A stretch of 64,000 nt of DNA from Azospira restricta. Its GTDB lineage: Bacteria > Pseudomonadota > Gammaproteobacteria > Burkholderiales > Rhodocyclaceae. A program made the translations under genes and the position numbers. A model generated the notes under the pieces. That model made no database searches and was not told the DNA's origin. It saw nothing but the letters and a program-made list of their open reading frames with translations. This document shows, piece by piece, positions 58,648 to 64,000 of this stretch. Location: contig NZ_CP064781.1 of assembly GCF_016858125.1 (NCBI RefSeq), positions 1,497,501-1,561,500 on the forward strand. The letters are read 5' to 3'. The stretch's first letter is position 1, and each line of letters begins with the position of its first letter.

Positions 58648-59624
58648 CAGATGACCTTGGCCCGGAACAGGTCGTGCATGTTCAGCGCGCCGAGCAGCCG
58701 GCCGTCGCCGTCGGTGACCGGCAGCTGGTTGATGCGGAACTGCTCCATCATCTCGACGGCCTCGACCGCCAGCTTGTCGGGGCCGATGCTGCGCGGATTC
58801 CTCGTCATCACGTCGGCGACCTTCAGTGCGCGCAGGTCGAGGTCCTTCTCGAAGGCGCGGCGCAGGTCGCCGTCGGTGAAAATGCCGACGACCCGCCGTT
58901 CCGCGTCGACGACCGCGGTCATGCCGATGCCGCCCTTCGAGATTTCGAGGATTGCCGCGGCGACGCCGGCGTCCGGCGTTACCGCCGGCGCCGACTCGCG
59001 CATGACGTCGCGGACGTGGGTGAGCAGCCGGCGGCCGAGCGCGCCGCCGGGATGCGAGCGGGCGAAGTCCTCGGCGCCGAAGCCGCGGGCGTCGAGCAGG
59101 GCGACGGCGAGCGCGTCGCCGAGCGCCAGCGCGGCCGTTGTGCTGGCGGTCGGCGCCAGGTTCAGCGGACAGGCCTCCTCGGCGACGGCGGCGTCGAGGT
59201 GGGCATCGGCCTCGCGGGCGAGCGAGGACTGGGAGTTGCCGGTCATCGCGATCAGTTTGCCGCCGAGGCGCTTGAAGATCGGCACGATGGCCATCAGTTC
59301 CTCGCTCTCGCCGGAATTGGAGAGGGCGATCAGCACGTCGTCGCGGGTGATCATGCCGAGGTCGCCGTGGCTGGCCTCGGCGGGGTGCACGAAGTAGGCC
59401 GGGGTGCCGGTGCTGGCAAAGGTCGCCGCGATCTTGCGCGCGATGTGGCCGGACTTGCCCATGCCGCTGACGATGACGCGGCCGTGGCAGTTGAGGATCA
59501 GCGCCAGCGCGGCGAGGAAGCCGCCGTCGATGCGGTCGCCGAGCGCGGCGACGGCCTCGGCCTCGATGCGCAGCACGCGACGGGCGAGGTCGAGCGCTTT
59601 CGGCGAGGGCTGGATTTGGTTCAT
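58647..59624 (-). CDS. kdsD: D-arabinose-5-phosphate isomerase KdsD
   Basis: A 325-residue isomerase that makes arabinose-5-phosphate from ribulose-5-phosphate, the first step of Kdo synthesis. The SIS domain carries SGMGKSGHIARKIAATF and HPAEASHGDLGMI, and two C-terminal CBS repeats follow (TAVVDAERRVVGIFTDGDLRRA and FRINQLPVTDGDGRLLG). Start ATG 59624 gives the canonical N-terminus; the longer frame upstream runs through the promoter. First gene of the kdsD-kdsC-lptC-lptA operon. Confidence 0.95.
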   Translation of the reverse strand: MNQIQPSPKALDLARRVLRIEAEAVAALGDRIDGGFLAALALILNCHGRVIVSGMGKSGHIARKIAATFASTGTPAYFVHPAEASHGDLGMITRDDVLIALSNSGESEELMAIVPIFKRLGGKLIAMTGNSQSSLAREADAHLDAAVAEEACPLNLAPTASTTAALALGDALAVALLDARGFGAEDFARSHPGGALGRRLLTHVRDVMRESAPAVTPDAGVAAAILEISKGGIGMTAVVDAERRVVGIFTDGDLRRAFEKDLDLRALKVADVMTRNPRSIGPDKLAVEAVEMMEQFRINQLPVTDGDGRLLGALNMHDLFRAKVI

Positions 59625-59651
59625 GGATTCGATGCGGTTATGATTCGGGAA

Positions 59652-59660
59652 AGTATAGCA
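59652..59660 (-). promoter_or_regulatory. Extended -10 promoter of the kdsD operon
   Basis: On the minus strand TGCTATACT (TG-N-TATACT) ends 27 bases before the kdsD start. The -35 is poor, as allowed for extended -10 promoters. Confidence 0.5.
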
Positions 59661-59733
59661 GATCGGCCGGAATCCCCCGGTTTCAGGCCGCTCGCACGAG
59701 ATTCCCCACCCCTGAGAGAGCCGCCCGCGACCG

Positions 59734-61701
59734 ATGAATACCCTGCAGCTGTCCCTCCTGTTGCTCGGTGCGTCCGTCCTCGCGGTGATCCTGTTCCGGC
59801 GTGCCAACCTGCCGCCGGTGCTCGGCTACCTGCTGGTCGGCACCGCCATCGGCCCGCACGCGCTGAACCTGATGGCCAATGCCAGTGGCGCTGCGCACCT
59901 CGCCGAGTTCGGCGTCGTCTTCCTGATGTTCTCGATCGGGCTGGAGTTCTCGCTGACCAAGCTGCATGCGATGCGGCGCATCGTCTTCGGCCTCGGTCTG
60001 CTGCAGGTGACGGTGACGCTGCTGCTGACGGCGCTGATCTGTCTTTTCTTCGGCATCGGCTGGCAGGGCGGCGTCGCGCTCGGCGGCGTGCTGGCGATGT
60101 CGTCGACGGCGGTGCTGACCAAGCTGCTCACCGACCGCATGGAGCTGGACGCCAAGCACGGCCGCGAGGTGATGGGCGTGCTGCTGTTCCAGGATCTCGC
60201 GGTGGTGCCGCTGCTGATCCTGATTCCCGCCTTCACCCGCCCGCCGGAACAGATGGCGATGATGCTCGGCGTCGCCGTGCTCAAGGCCGCCGCGGTGCTG
60301 GCGCTGGTGCTCTATTTCGGGCAGCGGCTGATGCGCAGGTGGTTCTTCATCGTCGCCCGCGGCAAGTCGGCCGAGCTGTTCATGCTCAACGTGCTGCTGA
60401 TCACGCTCGGACTGGCCTACCTGACCGAGCTCGCCGGCCTGTCGCTGGCGCTCGGCGCCTTCGTCGCCGGCATGCTGATCTCGGAGACCGAGTACCGCTA
60501 CCAGGTCGAGGAGGACATCAAGCCGTTCCGCGACGTGCTGATGGGACTGTTCTTCGTCACCATCGGCATGCTGCTCGACGCCCGCCTCGTCTTCGCCAAC
60601 CTGCCGCTGGTGCTCGGCGTCCTCGTCGCCCTGCTCGTCTGCAAGTTCGCCATCGTCGGCGGGCTGTCGCGCCTGCTCGGCGCCGCGCCCGGGACGGCGA
60701 TCCGCAGCGGCCTGTGGCTGTGCGCCGGCGGCGAGTTCGGCTTCGTCCTGCTCGCCGAGATCAAGGGCTTCAACCTGGTGCCGGCGCTTGCCGCGCAGGC
60801 GGTGCTGGCGGCGCTGGTACTGTCGATGCTGATCGCGCCGATCATCGTCCACTACGCCGACCGCATCGCGCTGCGCTTCGCCGCCAGCGAGTGGCTGCTG
60901 CGCTCGATGGAGCTGACCAACATCTTCGCGCAGAGCATGGGCACCGAGCAGCACGCCATCATCTGCGGCTTCGGGCGCAGCGGCCAGACGCTGGCCCGCT
61001 TCATGGCGCAGGAAGGCGTCGGCTACATGGCGCTGGACCTCGACCCGGAGCGCGTCCGCGAGGCGGCGGCGGCCGGCGAGAACGTCGTCTTCGGCGACGC
61101 CAGCCGGCGCGAAACCCTGCTCGCGGCGGGGGTCAAGCGCGCCAGCGTGCTGGTCATCAGCTTTGCCGATACCCGTGCCGCCGAGCGCATCCTGCATCTG
61201 GTGCACGAACTGAAGCCCGACCTGCCGGTGGTCGTGCGCACCTACGACGATGCCGAGATGGAGCGCCTGCGTGCCGCCGGTGCCGCCGAAGTGGTGCCGG
61301 AATCGCTGGAGGCCAGCATGATGCTCGCCTCGCATGCGCTGGTGCTGATCGGCGTGCCGATCAACCGCGTGCTGAAGCGCGTGCGCGAGATGCGCGCCGG
61401 CCAGTACCAGCTGCTGCGCGGCTTCTTCCACGGCCAGACCGACCGCGACGAGGACGTGCACGACAGCGACGCGGTGCGCCTGCATTCGGTGACGCTGGCG
61501 CCCGGCGCGCGCGCGGTCGGGTGCTCGCTCGCCGAGATGGCGCTGGCCGACCTCGACGTCGTCGTCAGCGCGGTCCGCCGGCGCAACATCCGGGCGGTCG
61601 AGCCGTCCGACGAACTGCGTTTCCAGGAGGGCGACGTGGTCGTCCTGTTCGGGCGGCCGGACGGCCTGGCAGTGGCCGAGGAGCGGCTGCTGAAAGGCTG
61701 A
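59734..61701 (+). CDS. Kef-type cation:proton antiporter
   Basis: A 655-residue CPA2 antiporter with about twelve helices (to about residue 380), then a TrkA-N (RCK) nucleotide domain opening IICGFGRSGQTLARFM, and a TrkA-C domain (VTLAPGARAVGCSLAEM). It resembles KefB/YbaL K+/H+ antiporters. No kefF/kefG accessory gene is adjacent. It is divergent from kdsD, an arrangement seen in many proteobacteria. Confidence 0.92.
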   Translation: MNTLQLSLLLLGASVLAVILFRRANLPPVLGYLLVGTAIGPHALNLMANASGAAHLAEFGVVFLMFSIGLEFSLTKLHAMRRIVFGLGLLQVTVTLLLTALICLFFGIGWQGGVALGGVLAMSSTAVLTKLLTDRMELDAKHGREVMGVLLFQDLAVVPLLILIPAFTRPPEQMAMMLGVAVLKAAAVLALVLYFGQRLMRRWFFIVARGKSAELFMLNVLLITLGLAYLTELAGLSLALGAFVAGMLISETEYRYQVEEDIKPFRDVLMGLFFVTIGMLLDARLVFANLPLVLGVLVALLVCKFAIVGGLSRLLGAAPGTAIRSGLWLCAGGEFGFVLLAEIKGFNLVPALAAQAVLAALVLSMLIAPIIVHYADRIALRFAASEWLLRSMELTNIFAQSMGTEQHAIICGFGRSGQTLARFMAQEGVGYMALDLDPERVREAAAAGENVVFGDASRRETLLAAGVKRASVLVISFADTRAAERILHLVHELKPDLPVVVRTYDDAEMERLRAAGAAEVVPESLEASMMLASHALVLIGVPINRVLKRVREMRAGQYQLLRGFFHGQTDRDEDVHDSDAVRLHSVTLAPGARAVGCSLAEMALADLDVVVSAVRRRNIRAVEPSDELRFQEGDVVVLFGRPDGLAVAEERLLKG

Positions 61702-61736
61702 CGGCCAGGGGGCTCGCCGCTACGCGACGTCCCGGG

Positions 61737-62402
61737 TCAGAAGGCGGCGCAGACGGTATAGGGGGCGTCGTCGACGACCGCGCCGCTGCCGGTCAGCGGT
61801 AGCGCGGCGAGCATCGTTCCCGCGTAGCCGTGGGCGCCGACGCGGACCGAGCCGGTGGCGGTGTTGCCGTCGTCCATCGTGGTGTCGATCTGCTTGGCGA
61901 TGCGGCCCGGGATGCCGTCGGAGCAGACGAAGTAGGTGCCGGCCATGCCGGCGATCGGCACGGCGCTCTGCACGCCGATGCGTCCGCCGTCGGCATTGCG
62001 CGGCACCGACGCGGCGATCGCCGCGTCCGAGAAGTCGGTGGCGCCCGCCGCCAGGTTCGCCAGGCGGACCTGTTGCCAGAAGGCCAGCGATTCGTCGCTT
62101 TTCGCCTCCGAATTGAAGTTTCCGTCGATGCGGCCGTTGCCGAGCGTCGCAGCGGTGGGCACCAGCGTCGCGCCGGCGCCGACGTGCGTCGCCGCCGCCC
62201 GGTCGTCGCCGGGCAGGGCCTTGTATTTGTCCTGGTAGCCGTAGATGAACAGCGGGACGGCCTTGAAGTCGCCGACGTGGTTCTTCACCTTTGCGCTGTT
62301 CACCAGCTCCTGGCCTTTCAGTACGCCGCCGAGCAGCAGGCCGATGATGACCAGCACGATGGCGATTTCGACGAGCGTGAAGCCCGATGCATCGGTTTTC
62401 AT
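61737..62402 (-). CDS. Type IV pilin-like prepilin
   Basis: A 221-residue prepilin-like protein. The leader MKTDASG is cut before Phe8, in GFTLVEIAIVLVIIGLLLGGVL, with Glu12 at the conserved fifth position. The mature domain has two cysteines near the end (FVCSDGI and TVCAAF) that can form a disulfide loop. It could be a minor pilin or a type II secretion pseudopilin. No assembly genes are adjacent. It ends on the minus strand 35 bases from the antiporter. Confidence 0.82.
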   Translation of the reverse strand: MKTDASGFTLVEIAIVLVIIGLLLGGVLKGQELVNSAKVKNHVGDFKAVPLFIYGYQDKYKALPGDDRAAATHVGAGATLVPTAATLGNGRIDGNFNSEAKSDESLAFWQQVRLANLAAGATDFSDAAIAASVPRNADGGRIGVQSAVPIAGMAGTYFVCSDGIPGRIAKQIDTTMDDGNTATGSVRVGAHGYAGTMLAALPLTGSGAVVDDAPYTVCAAF

Positions 62403-62635
62403 TCCGTTCCCCCTTGGCGTGATCGAAACGTCCGGGCGCGCATGCGACCCGTTCCGCATTATGATGCATGGATTTTTTGCGCCTGACACGGGGGCGGGAA
62501 CGGCGATGCCGGAAGGGCCGGGGGCGTTGCGGCCGACGGCGCCGCGACGGATGGTCGTTCCGGTGCCAGGCCAGGGGCATCGGCGCGCCGGGGCGGCGGC
62601 GCGGCCTTGCCGGGCAATCCCGCATGGTGCCTTGC

Positions 62636-62664
62636 TTGACGGGGGAGGGGGCGGCGCCTAAGAT
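62636..62664 (+). promoter_or_regulatory. Sigma-70 promoter of ispB
   Basis: TTGACG (62636-62641) and TAAGAT (62659-62664) are 17 bases apart. The -10 ends 30 bases before the ispB start, a short leader. The region 62403-62635 otherwise shows no gene. Confidence 0.65.
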
Positions 62665-62694
62665 GCGCCGGTTTTTCCAATTTCTCCCGCCGCA

Positions 62695-63663
62695 GTGAAT
62701 CTCGAACAACTCTACGCCCTGATCGGCCCGGACATGCAGGCGGTCGATGCCGTGATCCGGCAGCGCCTGCATTCCGACGTGGTGCTCGTGCGCCAGGTCG
62801 CGGAATACATCATCCAGAGCGGCGGCAAGCGGCTGCGGCCGGCGTTGGTGCTGCTGTCGGCGGGCGCGGTCGATTATCGCGGCACGCACCACCACGATCT
62901 GGCGGCGGTGGTCGAGTTCATCCATACCGCGACGCTGCTGCACGACGACGTCGTCGACGAATCGGCGCTGCGCCGCGGCCGAGACACGGCGAACGCGATG
63001 TTCGGCAACGCCGCCAGCGTGCTTGTCGGCGACTTCCTCTATTCGCGCGCCTTCCAGATGATGGTCGCGGTCGACGACATGCGCGTGATGCGCGTGCTCT
63101 CGGATGCGACCAACGTCATCGCCGAAGGCGAGGTGCTGCAGCTGATGAACTGCCACGACGCCGACGTCGACCAGGCGCGCTACCTGCAGGTGATCCGCTA
63201 CAAGACGGCGAAGCTGTTCGAGGCGGCGGCGCAGCTCGGCGCGATCCTCGGCCGGGCCGCGCCGGAAATCGAAGCCGGGCTGGCCGCCTACGGCATGCAC
63301 CTCGGCACCGCCTTCCAGATCATCGACGACGTGCTCGACTACTCGGGCGCCGAGGCGGAAACCGGCAAGCATCTCGGCGACGACCTCGCCGAAGGCAAGC
63401 CGACGCTGCCGCTGATCCACGTCATGCAGCACGGCACGCCGGAACAGGCGGCGCTGGTGCGCAACGCGATCGAGCAGGGCGGGCGCGACGACTTCGCCGC
63501 GGTGCTGGCGGCGGTGCGCGCGAGCGGTGCGCTGGAGCAGGCGCGCAAGGCGGCCGAAGGCGAGGCGGCGCTGGCGACGGCAGCAATTTCTTCGCTACCC
63601 CCTTCACAGTACAAAGAGTCGCTGCTACAATTATCAGCTTTCGCGGTATCCCGAAGTTTCTGA
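62695..63663 (+). CDS. ispB: Octaprenyl diphosphate synthase
   Basis: A 322-residue trans-polyprenyl synthase that makes the ubiquinone side chain. GGKRLRPAL (about 43-51), the first aspartate-rich motif LLHDDVVDES (Asp84, Asp85, Asp88) and the second IIDDVLDYSG are intact. KTAKLFEAAAQLGA follows the usual pattern. The start is GTG at 62695. It is not next to rplU/rpmA, where ispB is often found; a prepilin gene is divergent instead. Confidence 0.95.
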   Translation: MNLEQLYALIGPDMQAVDAVIRQRLHSDVVLVRQVAEYIIQSGGKRLRPALVLLSAGAVDYRGTHHHDLAAVVEFIHTATLLHDDVVDESALRRGRDTANAMFGNAASVLVGDFLYSRAFQMMVAVDDMRVMRVLSDATNVIAEGEVLQLMNCHDADVDQARYLQVIRYKTAKLFEAAAQLGAILGRAAPEIEAGLAAYGMHLGTAFQIIDDVLDYSGAEAETGKHLGDDLAEGKPTLPLIHVMQHGTPEQAALVRNAIEQGGRDDFAAVLAAVRASGALEQARKAAEGEAALATAAISSLPPSQYKESLLQLSAFAVSRSF

Positions 63664-63681
63664 CGCCGCGAAGCCCTCGGT

Positions 63682-63758
<77 letters not shown>

Positions 63759-63849
63759 ATTCCTTTCTTCCCCCTCGTTCGTCCCGCTTCCTTCCCCGTC
63801 GGCAGGGCGCGCTTCTGCTATCCTTGGCGCCCATCTTTCGAGGGCGGGC

Positions 63850-64000
63850 ATGGGCAAGCTGATTCTGTTGTTGATCCTGGCGGCGATCGTCTGGTGGCTG
63901 TGGCGCAAACTGCAGGCGCCGGCGCGTGATGCGCCGCCGCAGGCCTCCCGCCCCGCCGAGTCGATGGTCAGCTGCGCCCACTGCGGCGTCAACCAGCCGC
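63850..64000 (+). CDS. PP0621 family protein, truncated by the window edge
   Basis: The first 50 codons of a small protein: an N-terminal membrane helix (LILLLILAAIVWWLWRKL), a Pro/Ala linker, and MVSCAHCGVNQP, where the CxxC pair opens a zinc-ribbon typical of PP0621/MYND-like small proteins. It runs off the right edge. In related bacteria this gene precedes pilS/pilR, which cannot be checked here. Confidence 0.75.
   Translation, partial: MGKLILLLILAAIVWWLWRKLQAPARDAPPQASRPAESMVSCAHCGVNQP

Overview
The window is a chromosomal segment of a high-GC betaproteobacterium. Two 60-base lines counted by hand give 42/60 G+C in a typical gene (24001-24060) and 29/60 in the accessory region (29041-29100). 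Evidence for the group: the order kdsD-kdsC-lptC-lptA, ispB followed by tRNA-Pro(CGG) and a PP0621-type small protein, a 66-residue cysteine protein overlapping pyrF, tandem polyhydroxyalkanoate phasins, and an unusual number of c-di-GMP and heme-sensor proteins. Rhodocyclales (Azonexaceae/Zoogloeaceae) fits best. This is a judgement from gene content, not from a marker-gene tree. No CRISPR array, rRNA, complete insertion sequence or integrase was seen.

Layout. 1-5.3 kb: metallo-beta-lactamase-fold enzyme, CorA, TcdA, an Hpt-like/HD-GYP protein and an orphan periplasmic binding protein. 5.4-10.5 kb: FKBP isomerase coupled to an rRNA pseudouridine synthase, two small secreted proteins, and an M23 peptidase divergent from a FapA-family protein. 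10.5-15.1 kb: a MacAB-like export operon (adaptor, ATPase, two paralogous permeases, cysteine-cluster protein). 15.3-22.7 kb: pyrF, a 4xCBS-PAS protein, a heme-motif GGDEF/EAL protein, an Lrp regulator and a LivK-like binding protein.

22.9-34.6 kb: an alpha-2-macroglobulin (YfhM-like) gene and pbpC, which normally sit side by side, are split by about 4.2 kb of lower-GC accessory DNA (28076-32250). This insert holds a CoiA-like nuclease, a small secreted protein, a membrane-anchored Mrr-type nuclease with a zinc ribbon, a ribbon-helix-helix protein, a RelE-like/XRE toxin-antitoxin pair, a decayed DinD-like fragment and an AbrB/PIN toxin-antitoxin pair. It is the best candidate for something not yet described.

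34.6-43.1 kb: MscS, rtcB coupled to a thioredoxin and an Fe-S protein, a LysR regulator divergent from a tautomerase/EamA pair, an MFS transporter and glnS. 43.1-47 kb: a three-gene signalling operon of heme-motif histidine kinase, response regulator with HD-GYP output, and stand-alone HD-GYP. 47-55.3 kb: htpX, nhaR-like, a surface-antigen-like protein, crcB, hrpA, an EI24 membrane protein and a molybdopterin-binding-fold protein. 55.4-64 kb: two phasins, the Kdo/LPS-transport operon without lptB directly after lptA, a KefB-like antiporter, a lone prepilin, ispB, tRNA-Pro and a truncated PP0621 gene at the right edge.
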